Shown: in pieces, positions 24,602 through 36,815 of the stretch
Position numbering within the stretch: position 1 is the first letter of the stretch
Layout of the letters: each line of letters starts with the position of its first letter
Source: Phreatobacter sp.
Lineage (GTDB): Bacteria > Pseudomonadota > Alphaproteobacteria > Rhizobiales > Phreatobacteraceae
Reading direction: 5' to 3'
NCBI RefSeq assembly: GCF_022843985.1
Contig: NZ_JALHMP010000034.1
Location: 1 to 46,162, forward strand
DNA: 46,162 bases
The notes under the pieces: model-generated
The model's database searches: none
Told to the model about the DNA's origin: nothing
The model's input: the letters and a program-made list of their open reading frames with translations, nothing else
Translations under genes and position numbers: made by a program

Positions 24602-24605
24602 CCCG

Positions 24606-25508
24606 ATGACCTCCGTCGCCTCGCTCCTGCCCCAGGACCCGGCCAAGACCGTCGCGCCCATCGAAAGGTCGCCCGGCTACTGGTCCGGCGTCGGCAAGCG
24701 CTTCCGCAAGGACAAGCTCGCCATCGCCGCCGGCATCCTCGTCCTGCTGCTGATCCTGATGGCGATCTTCGCCCCGCTCATCGCCCCGATGGACCCCTAT
24801 GCGGGACGCACCATCCGCCGGCTGAGGCCGGTGGGGACGGACGGTTTCCCACTCGGCACCGACGAACTCGGCCGCGACATGCTTTCGCGCCTGATCTATG
24901 GCGCCCGCTATTCCCTGATGATGGGGGTCACCCCCGTGCTGATGGCCTTCGGCGTCGGCAGCCTCATCGGCATCATCGCCGGCTATGTCGGCGGCAAGAC
25001 CAACACCGTGATGATGCGCACCATCGACGTGTTCTACGCCTTCCCCTCGGTGCTGCTGGCGGTGGCGCTGTCCGGCGCGCTCGGCGCCGGCATCCAGAAC
25101 GCGCTCGTCTCGCTCACCGTCGTTTTCATCCCGCCGATCGCCCGCGTCGCCGAGGCCGTGACGACCCAGGTGCGCAACCGCGACTATGTCGAGGCCGCCC
25201 GCGCTTCCGGCGCCAATGCGCTCACGATCATCCGCGTGCATGTGCTCGGCAACGTGCTCGGGCCGATCTTCGTCTATGCGACGGGCCTCATCTCGGTCTC
25301 AATGATCCTCGCGTCGGGCCTGTCCTTCCTTGGCCTCGGCGTCCGACCGCCCGAGCCTGAATGGGGCCTGATGCTGAATACGCTGCGCACCGCGATCTAC
25401 AACCAGCCCCTGGTCGCAGCCCTTCCCGGCGTGATGATCTTCATCACCTCGATTTCGTTCAACGTGCTCGCCGACGGGCTGCGCAACGCCATGGACGTCA
25501 AGGTATGA
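24606..25508 (+). CDS. Peptide-type ABC transporter permease (DppC/OppC-like)
   Basis: A 300-residue permease, partner of the preceding one. It starts with a long cytoplasmic N-terminus before the first membrane segment ([20 protein letters not shown]), then the OppC landmark [21 protein letters not shown] and the EAA loop [23 protein letters not shown]. The stop overlaps the start of the ATPase (ATGA). ATG at 24606 is chosen because the longer frame upstream overlaps the preceding gene out of frame. Confidence 0.9.
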   Translation: MTSVASLLPQDPAKTVAPIERSPGYWSGVGKRFRKDKLAIAAGILVLLLILMAIFAPLIAPMDPYAGRTIRRLRPVGTDGFPLGTDELGRDMLSRLIYGARYSLMMGVTPVLMAFGVGSLIGIIAGYVGGKTNTVMMRTIDVFYAFPSVLLAVALSGALGAGIQNALVSLTVVFIPPIARVAEAVTTQVRNRDYVEAARASGANALTIIRVHVLGNVLGPIFVYATGLISVSMILASGLSFLGLGVRPPEPEWGLMLNTLRTAIYNQPLVAALPGVMIFITSISFNVLADGLRNAMDVKV

Positions 25509-26506
25509 GCCTGCCCCTCCTCACCGTCCGCGGTCTGGTCAAGCACTTCCCCATTGCCGGCGGCCTGTTCGGCCCCAAAAAGGTGGTGCGCGCCGTCGAC
25601 GGCATCGACTTCGACGTCATCGATGGCGAGACGCTTGGCATCGTCGGCGAATCCGGCTGCGGCAAGTCGACCACCGCCCGCCTGCTGATGCACCTGATGG
25701 ACCCGACCCGCGGCGAGATCCTCTTCGACGGTGCCAAGGTCGGCTCACCGGACCTGTCGCTGACCGAATACCGCCGCCAGGTCCAGATGGTCTTCCAGGA
25801 CAGCTATGCCTCCCTCAATCCGCGCCTGACCATCGAAAGCTCGATCGCCTTCGGACCGCAGGTCCACGGCGTGCCGCAGCGCGAAGCCATCGAGCGCGCC
25901 CGCGACCTGCTCGCCAAGGTCGGCCTCGAACCATCGCGTTTTGCCGGCCGCTATCCCCACGAGCTCTCGGGTGGCCAGCGCCAGCGCATCAACATCGCCC
26001 GCGCGCTGGCACTGCAGCCCAAGGTCGTCATCCTCGACGAGGCCGTCTCGGCCCTCGACAAGTCGGTGGAGGCGCAGGTCCTCAACCTCCTCCTCGACCT
26101 CAAGGAGGAGTTCAAGCTCACCTATGTCTTCATCTCACACGACCTTCATGTCGTCCGCTACATGTCGGACCGCGTCATGGTCATGTATCTCGGCAAGGTC
26201 GCCGAGATCGGCCCGTCGGAAGCGATCTTCGAGGACCCGTTCCACCCCTATTCCGGTGCCCTCACCCGCTCCATGCCAACCATGGACCCGGACAACCGCA
26301 CCGAGAAGGCGCCGCTCTTCGGCGATCCGCCGAACCCGATCGACCCGCCCCCCGGCTGCCGCTTCCACACCCGCTGCACCTTCGCCGAGGGCGTCTGTTC
26401 CCAGCGCGAGCCGGTGTTGACCCGCGCGGCGGCGCTGCACGACGTTGCCTGCCTGCGCTCCGAGCCGGGCTCCGGCCATACGATGGCTCCGGCGGCCGCG
26501 GCGTGA
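25505..26506 (+). CDS. ABC transporter ATPase (OppF/DppF-like)
   Basis: A 333-residue ATP-binding subunit. Walker A is GESGCGKST, the signature [15 protein letters not shown], Walker [13 protein letters not shown] and the switch His in FISHDLHVV. The C-terminus carries the oligopeptide-type extension with [17 protein letters not shown], where cysteines resemble those that bind an iron-sulphur cluster in some DppD/OppD proteins. Translationally coupled to the upstream permease. It powers import together with the next gene product. Confidence 0.92.
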   Translation: MSLPLLTVRGLVKHFPIAGGLFGPKKVVRAVDGIDFDVIDGETLGIVGESGCGKSTTARLLMHLMDPTRGEILFDGAKVGSPDLSLTEYRRQVQMVFQDSYASLNPRLTIESSIAFGPQVHGVPQREAIERARDLLAKVGLEPSRFAGRYPHELSGGQRQRINIARALALQPKVVILDEAVSALDKSVEAQVLNLLLDLKEEFKLTYVFISHDLHVVRYMSDRVMVMYLGKVAEIGPSEAIFEDPFHPYSGALTRSMPTMDPDNRTEKAPLFGDPPNPIDPPPGCRFHTRCTFAEGVCSQREPVLTRAAALHDVACLRSEPGSGHTMAPAAAA

Positions 26507-26516
26507 GGGACAAGAG

Positions 26517-27512
26517 ATGCTGACCACCCCGCCCCTCGTCGATATCCGCAACCTCAAGGTCACCTTCACCGGCGGCCCCAAGCCGATCTGCGCCATCAAC
26601 GGCGTCGATCTCGCCCTCGACCGCGGCGAGACCCTCGCCATCCTCGGCGAATCCGGTTCCGGCAAGTCGGTGACACTGCGCGCCATGCTCCGCCTCAACC
26701 CGGAAAAGCGCACCAAGGTCGAAGGCTCCATCACCGTCGGCGGCAAGGACGTTCTCACCCTCGGCCCGAAGGAACTGCAGGCCTTCCGCGGCCGCGACGT
26801 CTCGATGATCTTCCAGGAGCCTGCGCTCGCTCTCGACCCCGTCTATACGCTCGGCCACCAGATCGCCGAGACCATCGTCAAGCACGACGGCGGGTCCTGG
26901 GCTGACGCGAGGAAGCGGGCGCTCGACCTCTTCGAGCGGGTGCGCATTCCCTCGCCCGAGCGCCGCCTCGACAACTACCCCCATGAGATGTCCGGCGGCA
27001 TGCGCCAGCGTGCGATGATCGCCCTGGCGCTGGCCTGCAACCCGAAGGTGCTGCTCGCCGACGAGCCGACGACTGCCCTCGACGCCACAGTTCAGATCCA
27101 GATCCTGCTGCTGATCCGCGAATTGCAGCGCGAGTTCGGCATCGCCGTCATCTTCGTCACCCACGATATCGGCGTGGCTGTCGAGGTCGCCGACCGTGTC
27201 GCGGTCATGTATGGCGGCCGGATCGTCGAGACCGGACCGATCCGCGACATTCTGCGCAGCCCCCGCCATCCCTATACGATCGGCCTCCTGAAGAGCCGCG
27301 CCCACGACGCCATGACCAAGGGCACCCGGCTCGACGCCATTCCCGGTTCGCCGCCCGACCTGGCCAACCTGCCGCCCGGCTGCTCCTTCGCCCCGCGCTG
27401 CAAGCTCGCGGCGCCCGCCTGCTCGGAGGCGACGCCCGAGCCCGTCGCCGTCGGCGCAGGCCACGAGGCCCGCTGTTTCCGCACCGATGCGACCGCGCCA
27501 GTGGCCGCATGA
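26517..27512 (+). CDS. ABC transporter ATPase (OppD/DppD-like)
   Basis: A 331-residue second ATP-binding subunit. Walker A is GESGSGKSV, the signature [15 protein letters not shown], Walker [13 protein letters not shown] and the switch His in FVTHDIGVA. The C-terminal oligopeptide extension is [17 protein letters not shown]. It follows the first ATPase by ten bases with GACAAGAG before the ATG. Heterodimeric ATPases are usual for this transporter class. Confidence 0.92.
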   Translation: MLTTPPLVDIRNLKVTFTGGPKPICAINGVDLALDRGETLAILGESGSGKSVTLRAMLRLNPEKRTKVEGSITVGGKDVLTLGPKELQAFRGRDVSMIFQEPALALDPVYTLGHQIAETIVKHDGGSWADARKRALDLFERVRIPSPERRLDNYPHEMSGGMRQRAMIALALACNPKVLLADEPTTALDATVQIQILLLIRELQREFGIAVIFVTHDIGVAVEVADRVAVMYGGRIVETGPIRDILRSPRHPYTIGLLKSRAHDAMTKGTRLDAIPGSPPDLANLPPGCSFAPRCKLAAPACSEATPEPVAVGAGHEARCFRTDATAPVAA

Positions 27513-27559
27513 TCGGCTAGGCTGGACGAATCCTCGCCGAACCGGACGCCGTCGCCGCC

Positions 27560-28297
27560 ATGCACCTGACCATCGTCAATCCGAACACCACCGTCTCCAT
27601 GACCCGCGCCATCGGCGAAGCGGCGCGCGCTGTCGCAGCACCCGGCACGACCATCGAGGCCGTCAACCCCGACAGCGGCCCGGCCTCCATCGAGGGCTAT
27701 TACGACGAGGTCTATTCCATTCCGGGCATGCTGGCGGAAATGCGCGCCCGCCCCGGTTCGGACGGCTTCGTCATCGCCTGTTTCGACGATACTGGCCTCG
27801 ACGCCGCCCGCTCCCTGATGGACGTGCCCGTGGTGGGCATCGGCGAGGCGGCGATGCATGTGGCGACGTTGCTGGCGACCAAGTTCACCGTGGTGACGAC
27901 CCTGGCCGTCTCGGTGCCGGCCCTTGAGCACAATGTCCACAAATATGGCTTCGCCCATCGCTGCGCCCGGGTGCGCTCCTGCGAAGTGCCGGTGCTGGAA
28001 CTCGAAAACCCCGCCTCTGACGCCCGCGCCCGGATCTCTGAGGAGATCGCACGCGCGAAGAGCGAGGACCGCGCCGAGGCGATTGTGCTCGGCTGCGCCG
28101 GCATGGCGGACCTTGCGGCAGCGCTGTCGGCGGAGCACGGGCTGCCGGTCATCGACGGCGTCGCGGCCGCCGTGAAGCTCGCCGAGAGCCTGCACACCCT
28201 CGGCCTGCGGACCTCCAAGGCCGGCGGCTATGCGCCGCCGCGTCCCAAAGTCTATCGCGGGCAGTTCGCGTCCGCGGCCGTCGCAACGGACGGTTAA
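27560..28297 (+). CDS. Aspartate/glutamate/hydantoin racemase family protein
   Basis: A 245-residue cofactor-independent racemase of the Asp/Glu/hydantoin family. The two catalytic cysteines are visible in FVIACFDDTGLD and IVLGCAGMADL, and the N-terminus IVNPNTTVSMT is characteristic of hydantoin racemases (HyuE-like). Such enzymes interconvert D- and L-forms of hydantoins or amino acids. Forty-seven bases after the ATPase, so part of the same unit. With the amidase and FAD oxidase upstream, it fits a pathway for importing and degrading an amide or hydantoin-type nitrogen source; the substrate remains unknown. Confidence 0.85.
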   Translation: MHLTIVNPNTTVSMTRAIGEAARAVAAPGTTIEAVNPDSGPASIEGYYDEVYSIPGMLAEMRARPGSDGFVIACFDDTGLDAARSLMDVPVVGIGEAAMHVATLLATKFTVVTTLAVSVPALEHNVHKYGFAHRCARVRSCEVPVLELENPASDARARISEEIARAKSEDRAEAIVLGCAGMADLAAALSAEHGLPVIDGVAAAVKLAESLHTLGLRTSKAGGYAPPRPKVYRGQFASAAVATDG

Positions 28298-28350
28298 GGG
28301 CTGGCGCCTAGACTGTTGAAGACACTTTTGTCAGAGACAGGTTGCCCGCC

Positions 28351-28713
28351 GTGCCAACCAACGCAGCCATCGAGCGCCGCACGATCCAGCGGTCGCGCAC
28401 GTTCTGGAAGGGAACCATCCTGTTCCCCGGCGGCCTGCGCTCGACCGAATGCACGGTGCGCAACTTCACGCAACGCGGCGCAAGGCTCGATTGCGGTGGC
28501 GTCGGCGACGTGCCGGATCACTTCCAGTTGAAGATTCCCCAGAAGGGCGAAACCTTCGAATGTTCCGTCACCTGGCGCCGCCCGCCTGAAATTGGCGTGG
28601 CCTTCCTGGTCGCGAAGGACTTGGGCACCGATTCGCTGGCGGAAAAGCTCAAGACCCTTGAAATGCAGAACCGGAAGCTGATGCAGCGCCTCAACGCGCG
28701 CGATTCCGACTGA
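28351..28713 (+). CDS. PilZ-domain protein
   Basis: A 120-residue protein made almost entirely of one PilZ-type beta barrel. The first c-di-GMP motif (RxxxR) appears as ERRTIQR near the N-terminus; the second, usually D/N-x-S-x-x-G, is NFTQRGA, with Thr for Ser. A C-terminal heptad-like stretch (LAEKLKTLEMQNRKLMQRL) may form a coiled coil. Start: GTG at 28351 with GACAGG upstream; TTG at 28342 would add three residues. c-di-GMP binding is plausible but the variant motif leaves doubt. Confidence 0.75.
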   Translation: MPTNAAIERRTIQRSRTFWKGTILFPGGLRSTECTVRNFTQRGARLDCGGVGDVPDHFQLKIPQKGETFECSVTWRRPPEIGVAFLVAKDLGTDSLAEKLKTLEMQNRKLMQRLNARDSD

Positions 28714-28801
28714 TCGAGCGCCGCATCGCGGCGTTATCCCATGACGCTTGCCACGCCGCGCGACAGTCGGCAGTGATCCGGTCCCAGTTCCGGAGACTGC
28801 C

Positions 28802-29038
28802 ATGCCGCCGAAAGCCGCCATCATCCAGCCGATCCTCATGGCCGCCGTCATGGCCTTCCTCATGACCGCGCTCATCACCTGGCTCAATCTCGGCTTCCCG
28901 CCTGACTATCTGACCCGCTGGCTGACCGCCTTCATCATCGCCTGGCCGGCAGCCGCCGTATCGGCCTATATCGCCATTCCGATCGCGCGGAAAATGACCG
29001 GGCGGATCGTCACCTGGATGGAGGCGAAGGGCCTGTGA
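28802..29038 (+). CDS. Small membrane protein, DUF2798-like
   Basis: A 78-residue protein with two membrane segments (ILMAAVMAFLMTALITWLNLGF and WLTAFIIAWPAAAVSAYIAIPIA), matching the layout of DUF2798 proteins. Start ATG 28802 is preceded by CCGGAGACTGCC (GGAG). Its stop overlaps the GTG start of the next membrane protein, so the two are probably cotranslated. Function unknown. Confidence 0.72.
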   Translation: MPPKAAIIQPILMAAVMAFLMTALITWLNLGFPPDYLTRWLTAFIIAWPAAAVSAYIAIPIARKMTGRIVTWMEAKGL

Positions 29039-29592
29039 CGCTGCTCGGTGCCGCAGAGGCTGTCGCCGCCCGCGCCAGCCCGGCCCGCCTCGCCCTGGCG
29101 CTGGCGGCCGTCCTCGCCTGCTACCTCGCCGGTGCCCTCCTCCATGCGCCCATCGAGGCGGCCCTGCGCGCCGCGCCCTGCGACGGGCTCGCCTGCCTGC
29201 GGCCGCTTCGGCCGGACACGCAGCACGGCGGCTACAGCGCCGCCGCCTTCCGCGACTATCTCGACGCCATCTGGTCGCTGCGCGGGCGGGGTCTGGCCGG
29301 CCTCGTCGTCGACCTGCCGCTCATCGCCGCCGTCACTGCCAGCCTCCTGTTCGCCGTCGGACTGGTGACCCGCGGCGTGCCTGTCAACGAGCGCACCCAC
29401 CGCCTCCTCCTCGCCCTTCCCATCGCCTATGCAGCGATGGACCTGACCGAGAACATGCTGCTCGCCATCGCCTATTCGGGCCTCGGTGACGTCGCCGCGA
29501 TCCTGCCCTGGGCATCGGCGCTGAAGTTCGGCACCGGCGTCGCCAGCGGCGCCGTCAGCCTGATGGCCGGGCTCATGCGGGCGCTCGCCTGA
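29035..29592 (+). CDS. Hypothetical membrane protein with four predicted membrane segments
   Basis: A 185-residue protein I do not recognise. Hydrophobic segments are visible around residues 18-40, 85-110, 120-140 and 155-180. An extracytoplasmic loop between the first and second segments holds CDGLACLRP, a possible disulphide, and GYSAAAFRDYLDAIW. The start is GTG overlapping the preceding TGA (GTGA), indicating coupling with the DUF2798-like protein. It ends eight bases from the convergent TetR gene. Confidence 0.65.
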   Translation: MTLLGAAEAVAARASPARLALALAAVLACYLAGALLHAPIEAALRAAPCDGLACLRPLRPDTQHGGYSAAAFRDYLDAIWSLRGRGLAGLVVDLPLIAAVTASLLFAVGLVTRGVPVNERTHRLLLALPIAYAAMDLTENMLLAIAYSGLGDVAAILPWASALKFGTGVASGAVSLMAGLMRALA

Positions 29593-29599
29593 GCCGCGG

Positions 29600-30208
29600 T
29601 CACGGCATTCGGGCAAACCCGGCCAGCAGGGCATGGACCCCGATGTCGAGCATCCGCTCGGGATCATCCAGCCCGCCTGGCATGGCGATCGATCCCGGCG
29701 CCGACAGGGACGCCAGACCGTGGGTCAGGGCGAAGACCAGCGTCGCCGCGACCTTGACCCGCCGGGGATCGTCGCTGCCGATGCTCCGCCCAACCGCCTG
29801 CTGGAGCGCCGCGAAGCCCGGATCGTCTCCCGACCCGCCGCCGCCGGGATGGCCGGTGTTGAACATGGCGGCGTAATAGGCCGGTTCCTCGCGCGCGAAG
29901 GCGAGATAGGCCCGCCCCATGGCGACGAAACCGTCGGGGCCGCCGGCCTCGGCGGCGGCGCGGAGCCGCCGGCCCAGGGCCTCGAAGCCGGCTACGGCTA
30001 TCTCCTTCAGCAGGGCCTCGCGGTCCTTGAAATGGCGGTAGGGCGCCGCGGGCGACACCCCCGCCAGTTTCGCCGCATCCGACAGGGTGAAACCCGCGGG
30101 CCCACGCGCTGCGATGAGCCGGCGGGCTGCCTCCAGCAACGCCTCGCGCAGATTGCCATGGTGATAGCCACGGCGCTCGGACAGTTCTGAATCGGGGAGG
30201 CTTGCCAT
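29600..30208 (-). CDS. TetR/AcrR-family transcriptional regulator
   Basis: A 202-residue repressor-type protein. The N-terminal helix-turn-helix is YHHGNLREALLEAARRLIAA..GFTLSDAAKLAGVSPAAPYRHFKDREAL (residues ~12-60), followed by a C-terminal ligand-binding domain of the WHG/TetR_C type (AREEPAYYAAMFNTG). ATG at 30208 is preferred; a longer frame from TTG at 30247 is open but would overrun the operator-like sequence directly upstream. Target genes are not evident; the convergent membrane genes are candidates only by proximity. Confidence 0.82.
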   Translation of the reverse strand: MASLPDSELSERRGYHHGNLREALLEAARRLIAARGPAGFTLSDAAKLAGVSPAAPYRHFKDREALLKEIAVAGFEALGRRLRAAAEAGGPDGFVAMGRAYLAFAREEPAYYAAMFNTGHPGGGGSGDDPGFAALQQAVGRSIGSDDPRRVKVAATLVFALTHGLASLSAPGSIAMPGGLDDPERMLDIGVHALLAGFARMP

Positions 30209-30505
30209 GATGTAAAATGGCGTGACATCTGCGCCCGAGCCCGTCAAGGGGGCTCGCGGCGGCCGTCCGCGCGCCGGGGCGGCGAACGCAGCCCTCCCCG
30301 CCGCAACTCCCCGGAGGTGAAGGGTCAGGAACCCTCACCCAATGCGCCGCGTTGATCGCCGGAATTTCCGCAATCGTGTCAATCGGGAGCCCGGGCGTGC
30401 GGCGCGCAGCAGGCCCAAATCTCGGGATATCGCCAGATTTCACTTGGCGCCTCGCGCTGAGCCGGCATAGTTTGAGGCACCCGGTTTCTTCATGGGAGAT
30501 CAGCC
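30209..30505. other. Intergenic region upstream of the TetR gene
   Basis: No gene supported. It holds the operator-like sequence at 30211-30227 and, on the plus strand, the leader of the small membrane-peptide gene. A moderately lower GC patch lies around 30460-30500. Confidence 0.5.
30211..30227. promoter_or_regulatory. Candidate TetR operator
   Basis: TGTAAAATGGCGTGACA ends in matching outer arms (TGTAA against TGTCA on the other strand), two bases upstream of the regulator start. The position fits autoregulation; the symmetry is weak. Confidence 0.3.
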
Positions 30506-30589
30506 GTGGAACTCGTGCGTCACGTCAACATTGTTTATGCGTGCGCCGCCTTTGCCTTTGTTGGGGCGATTCTCTTCGGCGCTTTCTGA
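30506..30589 (+). CDS. 27-residue single-pass membrane peptide
   Basis: A short frame that encodes a charged head and one membrane span: start, ELVRHVNIVYACAAF, then AFVGAILFGAF and stop. The start is GTG, with GGGAG eight bases upstream. The composition, one uninterrupted hydrophobic helix right after a basic stretch, and the good ribosome binding site suggest a real small membrane protein rather than chance. No family recognised. It lies 220 bases before the DUF2865 gene. Confidence 0.5.
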   Translation: MELVRHVNIVYACAAFAFVGAILFGAF

Positions 30590-30809
30590 CGACACTGACG
30601 CGGACTGGCGCGGCCTGGCACGTTGCCCATCGCTGCGCCGGTCCGCTCCGCCCCATGTTTCAGACGGGCACCGCAGCCACGACATGGTGGCGCAACATCC
30701 GCTCTCTAGGGTCCGCCTCTGCTGATCGTCCGCTCGGGCTCCGCGCCGGCGCGACGAGACAGAGCCGCATGCCCCTGCCTGTTCTGCGTCGCTCATCGAG
30801 GGTGGACCG

Positions 30810-31763
30810 ATGACCTTTCACGCGCCGCGTCTCCACGCCGCCCTGTTGGCTGCCGGGATCACCTGCCTCGCCATTCTGGTCTCCACCGCCTTGTCCCTCG
30901 CCCAGGACCGGGACGAGTTCTATGCCATTGCCCGCGGCGAAGCCGGCCAGCGTGCGGGGGCACCGCCGACCTCCGGCCGCGGCCTCGGATTCCTGTCGCT
31001 GTTCGGCGGGGGCCGCAGCCGCGACGTGCCGGAAATCACCGTCCGCCCCGGCGGCGACATCCGCGGAACGCCGCGCGGCCATGGCGAGCAGAGCCGGTCG
31101 GCCACCGGCGAGAATGTCGGCGGACCGCGCGCCTATTGCGTGCGCACCTGCGACGGGTTCTTCTTCCCTATGGGGCCGGCCACGGTTGGCGCCGCACAGC
31201 AGGCGCAGCAGCACAGTTGCGCCTCCATGTGTCCCGGTGCCGACGTGGCGCTCTATTCGGTGAGGCACCAGGGCAGCATCGAGGAGGCGGTCAATGCCCG
31301 CGGCCAGACCTATGCGGCGCTGCGGACCGCCTTCCGCTTCCGCCAGGGACTGGAGCGAAGCTGCTCCTGCCAGGGCGCAGCCGCCAACGGCCTCGCCCGC
31401 CTTCCCATCACCCACGACGTCACCCTGCGCGCCGGCGATGTCGTGGTGACCGAGACCGGTGTCCAGGTCTTCCGCGGTGCCACGCGGTTCCCCTACCAGC
31501 CGCAGGATTTCGTAGCGGCACGGTCCTATGGCCGCCTGCCTGCCGACGTCCGCCGCCGGGTCGACGAGATCCAGGCCGGCATCCAGGCCGGTGATAACGC
31601 CGCCGCGGCCCCCGTCGGCCGCCTGCCGCAGGCAGCGCGGGCCGCCGCGGGCCCGATCCGGGATAGGGCCGGCCCGGTGTCGGTCTCCATCCCGGTGACC
31701 CCCGAGACGCCGGCCATCCGCGTCATCGACATGACCCAGAGCCGCGAGACACTCGTGCGCTGA
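30810..31763 (+). CDS. DUF2865 secreted protein
   Basis: A 317-residue exported protein. The signal peptide is clear (AALLAAGITCLAILVSTALSLAQ). A central domain with six cysteines has the family hallmark AYCVRTCDGFFFPM, then HSCASMCPGADVALYSV and SCSCQG, which are probably disulphide-linked. The C-terminal third is Ala/Pro-rich and low in complexity. DUF2865 proteins are common in Hyphomicrobiales and have no known function; a cell-envelope role is likely from the signal and cysteines. Confidence 0.8.
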   Translation: MTFHAPRLHAALLAAGITCLAILVSTALSLAQDRDEFYAIARGEAGQRAGAPPTSGRGLGFLSLFGGGRSRDVPEITVRPGGDIRGTPRGHGEQSRSATGENVGGPRAYCVRTCDGFFFPMGPATVGAAQQAQQHSCASMCPGADVALYSVRHQGSIEEAVNARGQTYAALRTAFRFRQGLERSCSCQGAAANGLARLPITHDVTLRAGDVVVTETGVQVFRGATRFPYQPQDFVAARSYGRLPADVRRRVDEIQAGIQAGDNAAAAPVGRLPQAARAAAGPIRDRAGPVSVSIPVTPETPAIRVIDMTQSRETLVR

Positions 31764-31995
31764 GCCCCTGCCGGGTCCCCATTGATCCGGCCATGGGGGA
31801 GGAGTAAAAGCTGCCCTTGGACGTCATCCTTTTCCGCGGCATCGACGAGATTGTCTGCGGTGATCGGTCGCTTCCAACCCAAGACAAGGCCGGTGTTCCG
31901 TCCTGAATGATGCCGGCAGAGAGAAGGCGCAGCCGCGGTTGCACGTCGCGTGCCCTCAGGAACTCCCCCAGAACCGTCCCAAAGGTTTCGATCCG

Positions 31996-33987
31996 ATGGC
32001 AGAAGATACGGCGGCCGGTTCCCCGCATCCGGCCGCGGCCGATGATGGCCCGGGCCAGGACAACCGCACGGAAACGCGTGGGGCCGGCGGGAACGGCGAA
32101 CATGGTCATGGCCACGGCAATTCCCAGGCGAGCTTCTGGGGGCTGGTCGTCGGCTCCGTCGGTGTTGTCTACGGCGATATCGGCACCAGTCCGCTCTATG
32201 CGTTCCGTGAGGCCGTCGTTGCAGCGACAGGCCATGGCGCAACAGGCACCCCGAGCCGCGACATCGTCCTCGGCGTGCTGTCGCTGATTCTCTGGTCGCT
32301 GATCCTCATCATCACCGGCAAATATGTCCTGCTGCTGCTGCGCGCGGACGATAAGGGCGAAGGCGGCATCCTGACGCTGGTCGCCCTCGCCCAGCGCGCC
32401 ATGGGCAAGCCCTCCTATATGATCGCCCTTCTCGGCATGGCCGGCGCCGCCATGTTCTACGGCGACGCGGCGATCACCCCGGCCATCTCAGTTCTGTCGG
32501 CACTCGAGGGCCTCAAGCTGGTAACGCCGGTCTTCGAGCCCTACATCCTGCCGCTGACGGTCGTGGTGATCATCGGGCTCTTCGCCGTCCAGAGCCACGG
32601 TACGGCCAGGGTTGCGCGCTATTTCGGACCGATCTGCGTCGTCTGGTTTCTCGCCATGGCGGTGACCGGCGCCATCCACATCGCCGATGATCTCGGCGTC
32701 TTTCATGCCTTCAACCCCTATTACGGTCTCGTCTTCATCGCCAATAACGGCACGATCGGCCTCCTCGCACTCGGCGCGGTCTTCCTGGCGGTCACCGGCG
32801 GCGAAGCACTCTACACCGATCTTGGCCATTTCGGTCGCAAGCCTATTCAGTGGGCCTGGTTCGGCCTGGTTTTCCCGGCGCTGACGTTGAACTATCTCGG
32901 CCAGGGCGCCATGGTGCTCGCCGACCCCTCCAAGCTCACCAATCCCTTCTATCTGCTGGCGCCCTCCTGGGCCCTGTTGCCGATGGTGATCCTGGCGACT
33001 CTCGCCACCATCATCGCGAGCCAGGCGGTGATCACCGGCGCCTTCTCCCTGTCGCGTCAGGCCATCCAGCTCGGCCTCCTGCCGCGCATGGCCATCCGCC
33101 ACACGTCCGAGGAACAGGCCGGCCAGATCTACATGCCGGCCATCAACTGGGGCCTGCTGATCGGCGTCCTGACCCTGGTGCTACTGTTCAAGTCCTCGTC
33201 GAGCCTGGCCTCCGCCTATGGTATCGCCGTCACCGCCACCATGTTCATCACCGCCGTGCTCGCCTGGTTCGTCGTCCGTCGGCTGTGGAAATGGAACATC
33301 CTGCTGGCGCTCGTCGTGATGGTGCCCCTGATCGTCATCCACTTCATCTTCTTCGGCGCCAACATGTTGAAGCTCGTGGATGGCGGCTGGGTGCCGCTCG
33401 TTATCGGCGCGGTGATCATGTTCCTCATGCTGACCTGGCGGAAGGGCACGGCGATCCTCGCCGACAAGACCCGCCGCATCGAGGTGCCGCTGGTCGACCT
33501 GCTGAAGAGCTTCGACAAACGGCCGCCGCACGAGGTGGCCGGCACGGCGGTGTTCCTGACCTCCGACCAGTCCTATGCACCCGCATCGCTGCTGCACAAC
33601 CTCAAGCACAACAAGGTGCTGCACGAGCACAATGTCTTCCTCGCCGTGAAGACGGTCGACGTGCCGCGCCTGCCGGACGGCGACCGCATCTCCTACGAGA
33701 AGATCAATGAGCGGTTCTCGCGGCTCACGGTCCGCTTCGGCTACATGGAAACGCCGCACGTCCCCAAAGCCCTCATCGCCTGCAAGAAATACGGGCTGAA
33801 GTTCGACATGATGTCGACCTCGTTCTTCCTGTCGCGGCGACACCTGAAGGCGTCCGGCAAGCTCGGCATGCCGCTGTGGCAGGACTACATCTTCATCGGC
33901 CTGGCGGTGAACGCCAATTCGGCGTCGGACTATTTCCACCTCCCGACCGGACGGGTGGTCGAGGTCGGCACGCAGGTCACGATCTGA
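31996..33987 (+). CDS. kup: Kup-type potassium transporter
   Basis: A 663-residue potassium-proton symporter. It starts with a ~45-residue cytoplasmic tail that is His/Gly-rich ([11 protein letters not shown]), then [25 protein letters not shown], the Kup/HAK/KT signature. About twelve membrane segments follow up to residue ~470, then a soluble C-terminal domain. ATG at 31996 was chosen because the longer frame upstream lacks a Shine-Dalgarno. It stands alone, with 232 bases of non-coding DNA before it. Alphaproteobacteria often carry several kup paralogues, so this need not be the only one. Confidence 0.92.
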   Translation: MAEDTAAGSPHPAAADDGPGQDNRTETRGAGGNGEHGHGHGNSQASFWGLVVGSVGVVYGDIGTSPLYAFREAVVAATGHGATGTPSRDIVLGVLSLILWSLILIITGKYVLLLLRADDKGEGGILTLVALAQRAMGKPSYMIALLGMAGAAMFYGDAAITPAISVLSALEGLKLVTPVFEPYILPLTVVVIIGLFAVQSHGTARVARYFGPICVVWFLAMAVTGAIHIADDLGVFHAFNPYYGLVFIANNGTIGLLALGAVFLAVTGGEALYTDLGHFGRKPIQWAWFGLVFPALTLNYLGQGAMVLADPSKLTNPFYLLAPSWALLPMVILATLATIIASQAVITGAFSLSRQAIQLGLLPRMAIRHTSEEQAGQIYMPAINWGLLIGVLTLVLLFKSSSSLASAYGIAVTATMFITAVLAWFVVRRLWKWNILLALVVMVPLIVIHFIFFGANMLKLVDGGWVPLVIGAVIMFLMLTWRKGTAILADKTRRIEVPLVDLLKSFDKRPPHEVAGTAVFLTSDQSYAPASLLHNLKHNKVLHEHNVFLAVKTVDVPRLPDGDRISYEKINERFSRLTVRFGYMETPHVPKALIACKKYGLKFDMMSTSFFLSRRHLKASGKLGMPLWQDYIFIGLAVNANSASDYFHLPTGRVVEVGTQVTI

Positions 33988-34081
33988 CCTCGCACCATGG
34001 CGCCTCGGCCGTTCGGGGCGTCGCGCCACGGCGCGCCGCGCCCGGTGGGGACGCGGCGGTCATGGCCCCGGGGCAGCCCCG

Positions 34082-36778
<2,697 letters not shown>

Positions 36779-36815
36779 CGGGCACTCACGAAAAGAGAAG
36801 GACGGACGCGGCGCG

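Noticed and set aside
30352-30813. A 153-codon frame between TetR and DUF2865
   Set aside because: Its sequence is rich in Arg, Ser, Trp and Cys as in random GC-rich translation, and it overlaps the better supported 27-residue peptide in another frame.
36779-36815. The break between the two MetH parts as a frameshift or nonsense mutation
   Set aside because: Each part has its own start and stop, the break falls at the natural domain linker, and split MetH is known in alphaproteobacteria.
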